Source: Rhineura floridana (Eukaryota; Chordata; Lepidosauria; Squamata; Rhineuridae). Taken from it: DNA of 64,000 nt. The stretch is taken from the NCBI RefSeq assembly GCF_030035675.1, contig NC_084483.1, forward strand, positions 150,144,925 through 150,208,924, given 5' to 3'. A program made the translations under genes and the position numbers. Below the pieces are notes generated by a model. The model ran no database searches. It was not told the origin of the DNA and worked only from the letters and a program-made list of their open reading frames with translations. Of the stretch, positions 12,168 to 61,444 are shown piece after piece. Each line of letters opens with the position of its first letter. The first letter of the stretch is position 1.

Positions 12168-12922
12168 TTTCTTCTCAGATCATCCATGGCTCTGCTGCAG
12201 ATTTTGCCTTGAGTGTCCTAGTACAATCTTTACGGAATTCAAGGGCATTAGCATCAATAAGGCTCAGTTTTCTGATAAAGAAATCAACTCTCTTTGTAGG
12301 GATTCTAGTCTTAATTATCAAGTACTAAGCTGCATTCTCAGCCCACTGGAGACACAGCAAGAAAAATGCATTACGATGAGTATGGGGCCATGCTCAGCTG
12401 AAGTGGTCTTATGTCCCTTCATAAAGCTCTGTTACCCCTGTATAGTTGAAAGTAAAGTGCCACACAGCCACAACTGTGCCATTTCTGTGAACTTTATAAA
12501 ATTCTACTCAAGACACAGATACAAGCAATAAAAGCTTATCTGTTATACATAAATATACACATCTGAATAAATATAGCCTCCCCCACAGCTTAGTCAAGAA
12601 TGGATGGTGTGACCTATAAATACAGCAACTGGACAATCACAAGCAATTGACAAGTTGTGTGACACAGACAAAGATTACCTTGGGTCATGTCCCAATGTGG
12701 AGCTAAAAGGTGACTTCAGTAAGACACAGTGTGTGGATCTGCACTCAGAGCAGGTGCAGCATTTGCACATAGACATACGACCTTTTATGCCCATCTGTTT
12801 GCCTTGTGCATATACTCACTTTCAAACACACAAGCACAGTATGCATTCACACACATCATGCGAGAATGCACATTTTTATAAACATATACACTTCCCCATA
12901 CATGAAAATGTTTTTCTCCTGT

Positions 12923-33301
<20,379 letters not shown>

Positions 33302-33879
33302 CTTTACACCTTTGTGAGCAAACACTCTTAGCTGCCGGAGCTGCTGTGCTAATCCGAATGTGCGCAGGCAAACAACGTGCAATCCAGACCAGTGCAGGGT
33401 TTGTTTTGCAATCCGGATCAGAAGAGGTAAGCGGTGCGTTAAGGAAATGACTAGACCGACGGTTGTGCAATCGAAGCTGGAGGTCAAGGTGTAATATTAA
33501 AATACCCGAGTTTAACGTGCTATTCGGCACAGTCCAACAGACAGTCTGCAATTCAAATAGGTGCCCCTTAGAGCGGCTTTAAGTGTTGCTCATGCTGGAT
33601 CCGCGTAGAAACTTCTATGCAATTCAGATGCATCCAGGTAAATTCTGTGCAAATGCAAATTAAAGCATGCAGAGAACAAATCCGTCACAAGCACAGCGGT
33701 ATTGAGTTCATAACAGGAGGATTATAAAGAAGGAAAGGTGAACAGACCGATAGGTGGTGTACAGGCAGATGCCAGGCAATCTGAAATACCAGGCACGACA
33801 AATCCAAATCGGAGCCAGATCCCTTCTGGAATCTCATACGAAGAGAAACCACAGAGAATATATACTCAAGTCTTTTACG

Positions 33880-34650
33880 CAACCCTGGAGGATGTCGGTG
33901 GGTCCGCCGGGGAAGAGGGGGGGCGGGCTACCTGCTGTGCCCTCCAGCTTTAGTTGTCTATCAGAGATCTTGCCCCTTCCCCGGCGCCCTCCTCCCCGTC
34001 CACAGGGCTTCAATATAGATCGCAGAGGTTTGCCCTGCCACCGCCGCACCTGCTCCGCCTGCTGCTTCCCCCGTGGCCCTAGCGGGAAAGACCTGACCTG
34101 CTCAGGCCCGAGCAGATCCGATGACTCCAGGCTCTGAATCCCTCTTCCGGCCGCCGTCACTTCTTCACTTACCGTACCGGAGGTTCCCGCAGCGGCTCCC
34201 AGTGCATCGCGCTGGCAGGACAGTCTCCAACGCCGTTGCAGGGTTTCGGGCTGTGCTGCTGTCTCCTCCCTCCTTATACCCCGGTGGGGAAAGATCCAGC
34301 TTTGTGTGGCGCTACGCCGGTTCCTATGGCCACAGCCAGGCACTGCAACCTCCGCCTCTTGCCAAGCCGGCCGGGCCACGCGGCGGCTCCCACTTTCCCT
34401 TCCCGCCGCCCCGGGCACGCTGTCCTGCCCTCTCGCGGGAGCCGAACTGCTCTTCCAGTTTTTCCCCGGCGAGACGGGTTGTGCGTGAGGCTGGGGCTGA
34501 CGGGATCACTAGATCCGACGCTTGGTTGGTCGTGAAAGCCGGGGCAGGACGACCGGGTCCTGGAGACCTCCGGCTCTGCTTTCGGGGAGCGCTGCTTTGC
34601 GCCATCTCTTGGACGCTGCTGTGCAGTGATCCATGGACTGAGCCGCGCCT
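33880..34650. promoter_or_regulatory. CpG island at the LRRC73 5' end
   Basis: This is the longest strongly GC- and CpG-rich stretch in the window, in otherwise AT-rich DNA. It lies 0.6-1.3 kb upstream of the LRRC73 ATG and is the obvious promoter candidate. Long open frames on both strands here (33834-34418 minus, 34121-34831 plus) resemble no protein I know and are expected by chance in GC-rich DNA. Confidence 0.7.
34171..34174 (-). other. Possible splice donor of an LRRC73 5' untranslated exon
   Basis: On the minus strand the island contains tacg|gtaagtg, a near-perfect donor with its GT at 34172-34171. An upstream non-coding exon ending at 34173 could splice to an acceptor just before the ATG at 33301. 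This is inferred from the sequence only. Confidence 0.35.
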
Positions 34651-34699
34651 TCTGACCCCAAAGGCCTGGCCTTCAAGGGGATGGGGGGGATTGAAAGCA

Positions 34700-35560
34700 G
34701 TTTATTTCTGCGTTCTCGGCTGTGATGAGGAAATTAACTCTGCAAGCGTCCAGAGGCACTCCTTTTTGACTTTGCGAGTTCCAGAGCAGAAAACTGCCGT
34801 TGTACATAGGTTCAGACGGGGCCAAAAGTAAATGGAGACACTATCTAGTCTGTTCCATCTGTCTAGCCTCGAGTAGAAACACAATGGCACTGCGAGGCTA
34901 GGTGTAGAGAGAAGGTCCGGCCCTATTTCCAGTACACATTTCTAAAGTGGCTGAGAAGCCGGACTTGGGCATGCCCCTCCAGCATGGCGCAGGCTGGGCC
35001 GTACAACAAAACCTCTCCTCCAGAACGTCTGTCACAAAGTCACTTCCCACTTCTTTTTAAAAAATGGGATAACAGGTGAGAAATATTATTTTAAAATGTA
35101 ATCGAATAGGTTTTTGTAGGATTCATGGGCTTGGGCAGCTGGAACACGTGAAATTATAATAGAAGCTACCTTTGGCCCTCTGTGGCTCTGCTCTGCTCCT
35201 ATAGTCATGAACGCTACACAACAGGAGTAGGACTAGCACCCAAAGGGCACTAAGGGCTTGTACTGCATGAAAAGATTACATCTCTTAAATCCATGACTCA
35301 TTTTATCTCAGCTTTAGGTGTAAGCAGGAATGGAGAGGCCAGAAGGAGCACTAGTGCTGACTGTGAATTAACAGATCACACCAGGACTTCTTACTGTTAT
35401 GGGATGAGAGGGTTTAGAGGGGGTTTCCATCCTTTGCTGCCCCCCTCCCTGAACAGCCTTCCAGAACATTGTGTTCACCTCAGATCTCTCAGGACTCATC
35501 CTTCTTTAATGAAGCATTCAGTTTAACCTCCTCAGCCCCATGCCCTGCAATATCAATCCT
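34700..35560. other. Intergenic, nothing recognised
   Basis: Upstream of LRRC73; no coding, RNA or clear repeat signal was seen. Confidence 0.5.
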
Positions 35561-35566
35561 CTATCT

Positions 35567-35703
35567 CAGCCTTTCTCAACCTTTGGGTCCCCAGATGTTG
35601 CTGGACTACAATTACTATCATTCCTGGCTATTGGTCATGCTGGCTGGGGCTGATGGGAACTGTAGTCCAATAACATCTGGGGACCAAAGGTAGGGAAAGA
35701 CTC
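35567..35703. mobile_element. hAT-like MITE with 8-bp target duplication
   Basis: Ends cagcctttctcaacctttgg and ccaaaggtagggaaagactc are flanked by CTCTATCT at 35559-35566 and 35704-35711. Confidence 0.9.
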
Positions 35704-35740
35704 CTCTATCTGGTGCCCTCCAGAAGTTTTTTCCAAAACC

Positions 35741-35876
35741 AGGTGTAGGGGAACTTTTGGCCCTCCAGGTGTTGCTGAATTACCGCTCCCATCAACTCCA
35801 GGAAGCCTAGCCAACGGCTGGGGATAATGGGAGTTGTACAACATCTGGAGGACCAAAGGTTCTCCACACCTGCCCA
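35741..35876. mobile_element. hAT-like MITE
   Basis: Ends aggggaacttttggccctcc and ggaccaaaggttctccacac are inverted. It lies 38 bp from the previous copy. Confidence 0.7.
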
Positions 35877-36036
35877 AAACAATTGGAGGGCACCATCTTG
35901 GGGAAGGTCGACCTAAGGCAATTAAGCCTATCATTAAGCATGCACATATGCATACATGACAAAGATAGCTGTACATTCTCTCCTTGTTTACTCCTTCCAC
36001 TTTTCTCTCCTGCCTGTTGTTTCCCTTGTGTCAAAT

Positions 36037-36273
36037 GAGCCAGTGTGGTGTAGTGGTTAGAGTGTCAGCCTGGGACCTGGGAGACCACAGCTCAAATCTG
36101 TGCTCAGCCATGAAGCTTGCTGGGTGATCTTGGCCCAGTCACTGTCTCCCAGCCTAACCTAACTCACAGGGTTATTGTGAGGATAAAATCGGGCGAGGAG
36201 AACCCAACCATGTTGTATGCCACCTTGACCTGCTTGAAGGAAAAGTGGGATATAAATGTAATAATAAAATAAT
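36037..36273 (+). mobile_element. tRNA-derived SINE, L2-like tail
   Basis: The head gagccagtgtggtgtagtgg with an A-box-like element and a decayed B-box (cacagctcaaatctg) precede a conserved body (ggtgatcttggcccagtcac). The tail is gggatataaatgtaataata, like L2 3' ends, unlike the BovB tail of the other family. Confidence 0.82.
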
Positions 36274-36619
36274 TTTAGATTGCAAGCTTCTCAGGGCAGG
36301 GACCTGACTTCTTTTATTCCTTAAAGTGCGATGTACACTGATGGTGGTATTTAATTAACGAATAACAGCGGTTTATACTTCACTTTAGCACCACTTACCA
36401 TATAGACAGAAGGAAAGTGAAAAGAAGCTTTTTATAGGAACACAGATATGAGCACATCTGCTTCTATACATATAACTGGGACAAGGGTTTGTTTACACAC
36501 AGAGACAATATTAGATAGTCCTGAAGAGGTTATTAAGGGTGTGAGTACATCCCACCTATCCACCTAAATAGCCCCATGAGATTTACCCTGGGACCTTATG
36601 CACTAAAACTGACAAGAGA

Positions 36620-36847
36620 TGCATCAGCTGCAGCTTCGATACCAACCTCAAGGGTAGCCCCACATAGAATGCATTACAGTATCCAACCTGGAAGTTACCA
36701 GTGCATGGACAACAGTGGTCAGGGACAGAGTGTCAAGGATAGCCTGACCACTATTGTCCATGCACTGGTAACCTCCAGGTTAGATTACTGTAATGTGCTG
36801 TATGTGGAGCTGCCCTTGAGGTTGGTCCGGAAGCTGCAGCTGATGCA
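36620..36847. repeat. Inverted repeat hairpin (arms about 104 bp, loop 19 bp)
   Basis: Arm 1 (36620-36723) ends ggacaacagtggtcagg and arm 2 (36743-36847) begins cctgaccactattgtccatg. They are complementary with scattered mismatches across the whole arm. Confidence 0.9.
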
Positions 36848-37445
36848 AAATGCAGCAGTATGACTACTAACTGGGGCAGGGTATCGCCAACATGTCACCC
36901 CACTGCTGAAAAAATTGCACTGGCTGTTCATTAGCTACAGGGATAAGTCCAAGGTTCTGGTTTTGGTGCATCAAGCCCTATACAGCTTGGGACCAGGATA
37001 CCTGAAATATCATCTTACCCCTTAAATACCCAGCCGATCACTATGCTCGGCAGGTGAGGGCCTCCTGCAGATACCATCTTATCAGGAGTTCTATTCCACA
37101 CAACATAGAAAGAGGAACTTTAGCGTAGTGGCACCTTTCCTTTGGAATTCCCTCCCCTTAAATATTAGACAGGTGCCATCTCATCTTTTCGGCGACCACT
37201 GAAGACTTTCCTCTTTCAACAAGCCTTTGAAGTAGAGACCTTATCCCAGCCTGCATCTGTGTTGGAATTGCTTCCTGAGATGTTTTTTAAGCTTTTTTAA
37301 AAAAATGTTTTAAAAGATATTTTGTGTTTATACATTTTTAAATATGTCTTGTTTCAATATATATTGTTTGTTTTTATGTTTTTAGTGGGTTTTTTTGCCA
37401 CACTGGGGTCCAACTGGGAGCAAGGGCGGGATATAAATGTAATTA
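36620..37445 (+). mobile_element. L2 LINE fragment with inverted duplication at its 5' side
   Basis: The plus-strand part from 36743 reads TIVHALVTSRLDYCNVLYVE and LPLRLVRKLQLMQNAA, then decayed C-terminal sequence and the tail gcaagggcgggatataaatg. The same about 105-bp segment occurs in reverse orientation just upstream (36620-36723). Confidence 0.85.
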
Positions 37446-38470
37446 ATGTTGTTGTTATATGCCTTCAAGTCGATTACGACTTGTAGAAACCCTATGAATC
37501 AGTGACCTCCAATAGTTTTGTTATGTTCCTCCCAGTCAACAAAGACTTATGGCGACCCTGTGAATCAGCAACCTCCAAGAGCATCTGTCATGAACCACAC
37601 TGTTCAGATCTTGTAAGTTCAGGTCTGTGGCTTCCTTTATGGAATCAGTCCATCTCTTGTTTGGCCTTCCTCTTTTCCTACTCCCTTCTGGTTTTCCCAG
37701 CATTCTTGTCTTTTCTAATATCTTCTCATTATGTGTCCAAAGTATGATAACCTGTTTCATCATTTTATGTTAATATGTTTCCCGTTAAATCTCATTGATA
37801 TCACTTGCTCAGACTTTGCATTGTAGCTCCTACCTGCTTTTGCTACATCACTTCTCACTATTAAAGCAACCCTGTTTCTTCTTAATTTCTCATTTCTGGC
37901 ATAAAATATTTTGTAGTTGCCCGATTGAAAATGTCCCATTCCTGTCCATTTTAATTCACTCATACCAACTATTGTGATGTGATGTTGATACGATCCATTT
38001 CTTGCTTGACAATTTCTAACTTTCCCTGGTTCATGCGTCCCACATTCCATGTTCCTATTGTGTGCGTCATACAACCCTGGACTCTCCTTTTGCATCTGTG
38101 TGCATCAGCCTCTGAGCTTCCTTTCGGCTTTGACCCAGCTGTGTCATTAGACACAGCACTACGTGTCCTTGTCCTTTGTTCTTCCCCAGTAGCTTGTTGA
38201 GTGCCTTCTGACCTGGGGGTCTCAGCTTCCAGCACTATCTCGTGTTGCATTTTGGATATTCTGTTCGTAGTGTTTTCATGGTAAGAGGTATTGAGAGATG
38301 GTTTACCATTGCCTTCCTCTGAGTCTGGATGCATCTTAGTTTGGTGTCTCAGCTTTGACCATTCTGCCTTGCGCGACCCTGCTAGGAGTCTAGTGTCTTG
38401 GTCTAGACTCCTGATGGCATTGCTCTCAACTCCTTTGACACTCTTAGACCACCTCACCACGTTAATATGT
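37443..38470 (-). mobile_element. BovB (RTE) LINE, internally deleted
   Basis: Minus strand. 38470-37760 corresponds to the 5' region and endonuclease start (HTIGTWNVGRMNQGKLEIVK; GMSELKWTGMGHF). 37763-37536 is the extreme C-terminus (GKPEGSRKRGRPNKRWTDSI then KEATDLNLQDLN). The reverse transcriptase between them is missing. The 3' tail appears twice in tandem at 37443-37600, two copies of the gaccctatgaatca-type end. Confidence 0.85.
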
Positions 38471-38479
38471 GCATCCTAG

Positions 38480-40070
38480 AGCAGGAAATCTAATTAATAA
38501 TACTAATAAATCCTTGGAGAGGGGGTGATTCCTTTGGTGGAATTAATAGTATGGGAGTCAGCTAAATGGATGAGTACATGACGGTGGAAGTCTCTGTCAT
38601 CAATAAGCAGATCACATGAGACATGCCAAGCCTTGTCGAGTGCTCTACTGGATTACTGCCACTCCCACTGTCATAATCCTGTCACCTTTTCATGCTATTG
38701 CTATGTGGCTACTGCTCTAGGTTTTCTAATGGCATCACAGATATGCATTCATGGTACAGTATAAAGACATGGTGACCAGAAATGGCAGTGCGCCCACAGC
38801 CAACAGGAGCAGCACATGTGCAAAAGAGGTGTGATTGGCTCAGGTAGCAAGTTTTGTTTTTGTTTTTTAGCAATAGTGGTGTTAAGCGATAGGCTGGAAA
38901 AAAAGAGCCAGGAAACTGAAGATCCTCTGCTCTGCCAGAAAGTTCAAAGGACAGCAAAGGGCAGGAGGCATTCATTTGCAGTGATGCAGTTCTCTGCCCC
39001 GAGTTTGTGGTCTAAACCAATCTAGCCATGATTTTGCTATTCCTCAGCTGAAGGGTGGCAGCTGGGATTAAAAAGTAGCCTGGCAGGCACAATTTTTACA
39101 AAGAAGCTTTGCTTACTTCAGCAAACGTACTGTGCCGGGCTTTCTTGGCTGAAGCTCTATGCAATTAATTAAATGCTAGGAATGCAGGGGAAGGAGACTA
39201 AACTCCTGGTACTTCCGCATTCTTCTTGGGCAATGGGTTAGAGCACATTAGGGAGCATCAAATGCCCTAGGAGTTCTGTACCAGGGGAGGGGGAGAGCAA
39301 AGCCCGGAGATACTGTCTAGAATTCAGCCCATAGTACATGATGAAAAATGCCAGTTGGGGTGAGGGGTTGGAAAGATTAGGATAAGGAACCATGTAAACA
39401 GAGAGCTTTCCACATATTACTAATCTGCTGATGCAGAGTCCAGACTCCAAGCAAAATCCATTTTGTCTTGTAATTAAGAGGAAGAATAAAATGAGTCATT
39501 GAGCATTAGTTGCTAGATAAATTAGAAGAGATGCAGAAATAAGACACACGATATTGGGCAATACAAAAGCCCCTTTACCGTTTGCAGAGGAGACCTAGGG
39601 CTGGACTTGCATTTCATTTTATTCTCCAAAGACTGCACACTGTAACCAAAAGAAGCAATAGAACAAGCCAAATAAGACTCAGATTACAACCCTGAGGCTT
39701 TGACAATATGTTCTGCATAATTGATATGATTACATCCTGTAGCAATAAAGGTAAAGAATCTCAGTTGCCTGCTGCATGACTGGTGACTGCAAATTACTAG
39801 GCCAAGTGAATTGTCTGGTCATGTACAAATAGTGCATGCATGTACAATTTGGATGATGTCCCCTAAAAAATAGTAAGAACTGGAAATCTCATTACAGTAT
39901 CTAATTATAAAGATAGTATGTGTGGGGGGGGAGCTCCTAATGTTACTCTGAATTGGTTTTGCAGTGCATGAATCACTTACATCTTAATAGTTTTAACATC
40001 TTAATAGTTTAATGCTGATTTTATATGTTTTATATTTTTATAGGTTCTTAATGATATGTACTTATTTTTA
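38480..40070. other. Intergenic, nothing recognised
   Basis: Single-copy-looking DNA without coding match or clear repeat. Conserved non-coding sequence cannot be excluded by eye. Confidence 0.45.
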
Positions 40071-40074
40071 TCTG

Positions 40075-40123
40075 GAAGCCACCTTGAGTTCCAGTTTGGA
40101 AAAAGGGCAGGGTATAAATAAAG

Positions 40124-40166
<43 letters not shown>
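40075..40166 (+). repeat. L2-type 3' tail with (AAT)n microsatellite
   Basis: gaagccaccttgagttccag and gggcagggtataaataaaga precede about 13 AAT units, the usual end of L2 copies here. Confidence 0.8.
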
Positions 40167-40168
<2 letters not shown>

Positions 40169-40208
40169 CTACTAACTTCTTTGTAAAATTGATTGGATAC
40201 CCCTAAGT

Positions 40209-40320
40209 CAGGCTTTCCCAACTTACTGCCCTCCAGATGTTTTGAACTACAACTCCCATCAGCCTCAGCCAGCATGGCGAAAGGTCAGGGTATAATGGGA
40301 GTTGTAGGAGAATACTGAGA
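40209..40320. mobile_element. hAT-like MITE, right end decayed
   Basis: caggctttcccaacttactg starts the copy; the core ctacaactcccatcagcctc and its complement are present. Confidence 0.65.
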
Positions 40321-40642
40321 CATCGGGAGGATACCAATAGTTTTTTGCGGCTCCTAAGGATTATCTGCTATGGCAGGCGTGGATAGAAGGTAGAATGGGG
40401 TCCACTGGTAAATCACTGGCCAATTTCTGGTGAACCTACCCAGTACCTGTTAGCAGTGAAGTTAGGTAAATGTTTAGAGCATGGACATGGTGGTCCTGTG
40501 AGAGCCCCCCTCTTTGGATGGTAATGTGGAAAACCAGCCTTCCTGTTCATTTTGTTGAGTGGGGCTCTGAACATCTGTCTGCCCCCAAATCCTGCCACTT
40601 GTTTAGATTCTTGAAATGAATGCTGGACTAGGTTGTTTTTTT

Positions 40643-40643
<1 letters not shown>

Positions 40644-40681
<38 letters not shown>

Positions 40682-40697
40682 AACTACAACTACAACT
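40644..40697 (+). repeat. (TAC)n microsatellite
   Basis: About 13 TAC units grading into caactacaac, directly abutting the left arm of the 82-bp inverted repeat. Confidence 0.95.
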
Positions 40698-41248
40698 TGT
40701 CACCTTCCAAGCAAGAGTGCAAAAACAAAGGGGAAGATGCTAGTAGTTGGTTGCCAAGCAATAATTATGAACTCTGACTAGAAGTTAATTGCTGTAGGAG
40801 TGCTTGCTTTGATCTTCAAATCCATAAGATTCATCCCCACCTATCCTAAAATATTTGAAATCAACAGAATAAAAAAAGTAAAATATAAACATGAAAATTA
40901 AAAAACCCTGCAGAAACTTAAGCAATTAAATCCCCACATCAGATTTTTTTTATGGTGACCATAATCAGCCCCCATCTGAAAAAAAAGATGGAGGTGATCA
41001 CCAAGGTGAAGCAGTGAGGACTAAGCATCTCATTAGCTGAGACACAGATATAGTAACTCTGCAGCATAGTTAGCTGGTTTTCAGTCGAATTGTGTCCCAT
41101 TAAGGAGGACTATTGTTAGACAGAATAGCGCAGGGGACTCCCTTCCTTGGATGTATCCAACTTTTGGTCAGAGTTCATAATTATTGCTTGGCAACCAACT
41201 ACTAGCATCTTCCCCTTTGTTTTTGCACTCTTGCTTGGAAGGTGACAA
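40697..41248. repeat. 82-bp perfect inverted repeat with 388-bp spacer
   Basis: Arm 1 at 40697-40778 (starts ttgtcaccttccaagcaaga) and arm 2 at 41167-41248 (starts gtcagagttcataattattg) are exact reverse complements over 82 bases. No target duplication is evident and the spacer resembles no repeat I know. Confidence 0.92.
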
Positions 41249-41787
41249 TTGGTAATACCACCGCCAGGCCTATTTAGCCTCTGTTAGGACCTGTTAAAGG
41301 GTTGATTGGGAAGCTCCTATTATATCCATGGAGGGATTCCTGTTGCCAGTGGAAGATAAATGCCTTAGATCTAAACTGTATGTAAGCAGAAGGCACAAGG
41401 TGTTTGGGCTTTTGTTTGCCAATTCTGCCTATTTCGCCCTCCATCCTTATAGTACAGTCCACAGAGCTATGTTGCATACCACCTGAGGGGGTCCCACTGC
41501 CTTCAGGACCAGTCTGGGGGTTGGGGTAGGAAGGCCCCATTGTGTGAACAGAACTTGAGGCATGGTTCGTTACATCCAAGCCTGTGGGCAGATGGGGCAA
41601 AGTTAGCAATAAGGTTCCAAAAGGTAAAAGAAGGAGGGGATATAAGCTGCAAGTCCGTGTGAATGAGATGGAGAAAGTGAAAGTAGCAAACAGGTGGTTA
41701 CTAGTTTGGATTAGAGACAAGGAATAAGGCTAAAAGTGGTAACTGAAGTTTTAAGTCTAGAATAGAATTTACCTGAAATAGTTTAAA

Positions 41788-41882
41788 ACAGGGTTAGGGA
41801 ATCTGTTGTTAGACTCACAACTCTCATCAGCCAAAGCCAGCATGGCCGGTGGTCAGGGATGTTGGAAGTTGCAGTTTCTTTC

Positions 41883-41942
<60 letters not shown>

Positions 41943-42030
41943 ATTTAATTTATATCCCACCCTTCCTCCCAGCAGGAGCCCAGGGTGGCAGTTCACTAGC
42001 ATCTGGAAGACCACGGGCTCCCCATCTCCG
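41788..42030. mobile_element. hAT-like MITE split by a LINE/SINE-tail insertion with (TTTC)n
   Basis: The left part (41788-41874) and right end (agcatctggaagaccacggg, about 41998-42030) flank a TTTC repeat plus ttatatcccacccttcctcc, the reverse complement of an L2-type 3' tail. Confidence 0.65.
41875..41942 (+). repeat. (TTTC)n microsatellite
   Basis: About 16 TTTC units beside an L2-type tail inside a MITE. Confidence 0.97.
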
Positions 42031-42097
42031 TTTATACATATTATTTTGAGTTCAGTTGCATTATAATATGCTGTAAGTTTTCAGGATGGACTAGGAC

Positions 42098-42212
42098 AGC
42101 TGAGGGGAACCTTTGACTCTCCAAATTGTGCTGCAATCCTACAATCCTATCATCCCTAGACACTGGCTATGCTTGCTACGGCTTATGGGAATTATAGTTC
42201 AGCAAGATTTTG
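42098..42212. mobile_element. hAT-like MITE, decayed
   Basis: gaggggaacctttgactctc opens it; core catcatccctagacactggc and gggaattatagttcagca follow. The right terminus is missing. Confidence 0.6.
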
Positions 42213-42214
42213 AG

Positions 42215-43650
42215 TATATACACTCATCTAGCACACTCAATTCTGCATACCTTATGGCACTTGAGCCCAACCTGTATATACTCCCACCTGTCCAATGTGC
42301 AATATACATTGTATAGGGGATAGAGCTATTGATGTTTAAGGACACCCACCCCTTACACATACAACAGCTTACTTTTTTGCTCCAATATTGCTTTCCACAC
42401 AGCTGGCTTATTTAAAAAGAAGAATGTGGGAAGTCTCCCATGCAGACAGAGCGTCAAATATGCCAAAGTTGGAAGTGATGACAAATATGGTGAAACAATG
42501 TTTCAGTTTTTCCAGCAGTACCAACTTTTATAAGCATCATATCGTTATCTTCAGCTTCCACAAGAGGCAATGGTTACTGTGTACCTGCATGAACTACCAT
42601 TTGAAGTTTCAACCAATATTATTCTCTTACAAGCTAAAGTATTTTGTAGGATACACTGGTGCAATCATATTTAAATTCATTAATGCTTCTGAAAATGCAC
42701 TATAAATGTACAAGTCTTTGAAAGGATTGATATTCATGATACATCCACTAGTATTAAGAGTTGCATTTTATTTAAAATGTTTCTTTTAAAAACAGAATTT
42801 GTATTCTCTCTCTTGTTAAATGAATCTCATTCTTTCTTTTCTATATCCCTGACTGAGTACTAGACTCCTTTTTTAAAAAAGAGAAAGAATTAGACCTAGG
42901 TAGAAAAGTAAATTGAAGTGCTTTGTGTTCTAAAAGTTATAAAAGAATGTACTGTACTGCATTTTAGTTGCCAATCTTATGGTAGGAGGATCAGCAAAAG
43001 TAACCTAGCTAGTTATGGTAATTATGGTCTAAAAAAGGCTCCGCTCTGTTGTTCAGAGATTAATAGATCTGTATTTTCATCTGATAATTGCAGCTGTTAA
43101 GTCTTGCTTTCCACTATTCTTATTCCTAATTAGGGACCTGTGAGGGCTTCATACTTGTCAACATTAACTATTTACAAATGCAAGACAGCATTTATTTTGA
43201 CTTGCTTTAATGAGCTGCTTCACTAACTGGCTGATTTAATAAGTTTCTGCTTAATAAACACCGTTGTTCCAGTGCAATCAGAGGCAACTAAGATATACTC
43301 ATAGTAGACCAACTGAAATTAATGTACCTAAGATGGACATATCTATTTCAATGAGTCTACTCTGAATAGGACTAACACTGGATACAATCCAGTGTGACAG
43401 AATCTGTGTGTTATGTCCTTTTTATTTCACAATTTAGATGTGGAATCCAGACAGACAGAGAGATTGATGCATTCTTAAGTACTCTAGGTAGAAGACCCAG
43501 TGAAGCACTTATATTTCTTTTTGAATTATTACTCTTTCTATGTTACTGGAAAGTAGTTAAATTCTACCCTCAGTACAAATTGAGAAGCAGATGATAAAGT
43601 AAGAACTCCCTTTTGGCTCTTATGCAAATTTGTATTCTTATCCTCTTTGC
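42215..43650. other. Intergenic, nothing recognised
   Basis: AT-rich, low repeat content, downstream of YIPF3. No gene was recognised. Confidence 0.45.
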
Positions 43651-43657
43651 ATCAACT

Positions 43658-43663
43658 TTTATT
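43658..43663 (-). terminator. Candidate YIPF3 polyadenylation signal
   Basis: AATAAA on the minus strand, about 1.03 kb after the YIPF3 stop. A second copy is at 43421-43426. Which one is used cannot be told from sequence. Confidence 0.35.
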
Positions 43664-44688
43664 TATGAAGGTCACAGACCAATAATCATCAATTCAGAGG
43701 AAGTGTACACCAGAAGTGTCCAGCCAAAAAGAAGCTGGCTATATTTTACATAAAAAGGAGAGATCTGACAGCCACAGCAAGAGCAGACATTTGCAAACTG
43801 TCAGTAATAGTCCAAACTACAGTTTAAATCTACTCATTTTAGATAGGAACTTCAAAGTGGTGAGCTAAGCCTGCTTCAAACACAAATGCATGGTGCAATA
43901 AGCTTAGAGGTAATAGTTGAGTAGGAATGCTTCCCTCCACTGCACTCAAACCATGCAGTTCAAGCCCAGGAAGGTAAAAGCAGGCCAAACTGAATCCTAG
44001 ACTGTCATGCAATAAAAAGGGAATTACACTAACCAAAGAATGCCTGCCTCAATATTTAAATATTTTGTAGAGTATACCACATAGAGGCAGATTTAAAATA
44101 AATATTATGGACAACTGAACTCTGCAGAATTTGGAAACATTCTCATGAAATAGCAAAAAAAAATTAATCTGCCATTCTTTGCATCAACCAAAGTCAGATG
44201 TTGCTCACCTGAGGGGAAGCACCTTGGGCAAAGGAGTTTACAACCAGTTTTGCTTGGGTTCTAGGACATAGAAGAACAGCCAGCACAGATCTATCTGGTC
44301 TGCTCTTCTCAATTTATGATGAGGGCCAATGGAAGAGATTGCTCAGAACAAACATCCATTTAATTTAATTCTTCCCCCAGAAAAGAAGAGGATTACAAGT
44401 ACACATAGGCTAAAGATACGAGAGCAAACACATAGGGTGTATGGAGGAGAGTGAATGAGCTATGCAATCGGCACTAAATGTGCATGGGCCAGAATAGATC
44501 TGCCCAGCACAATTTGGCCAAAACTGGACAAATGCAGTTTTTTTCTCATCCGCTGCTCTCAGCTTCCAAGAGGAGATCTGCAGATCAAACCAGGTCCTGC
44601 TCCTATTACTTTGTCCCTTTTCCCTGGTTACAGCAGCAGAGTATATGACCTATGTAGAAGCAGGGAGAGCCCACCAGAGTCTATAAGG

Positions 44689-61444
<16,756 letters not shown>

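Noticed and set aside
33834-34831. Long open frames on both strands in the GC-rich region upstream of LRRC73 (194 and 236 codons).
   Set aside because: They overlap each other on opposite strands in a CpG island where stops are rare, and neither resembles a known protein.
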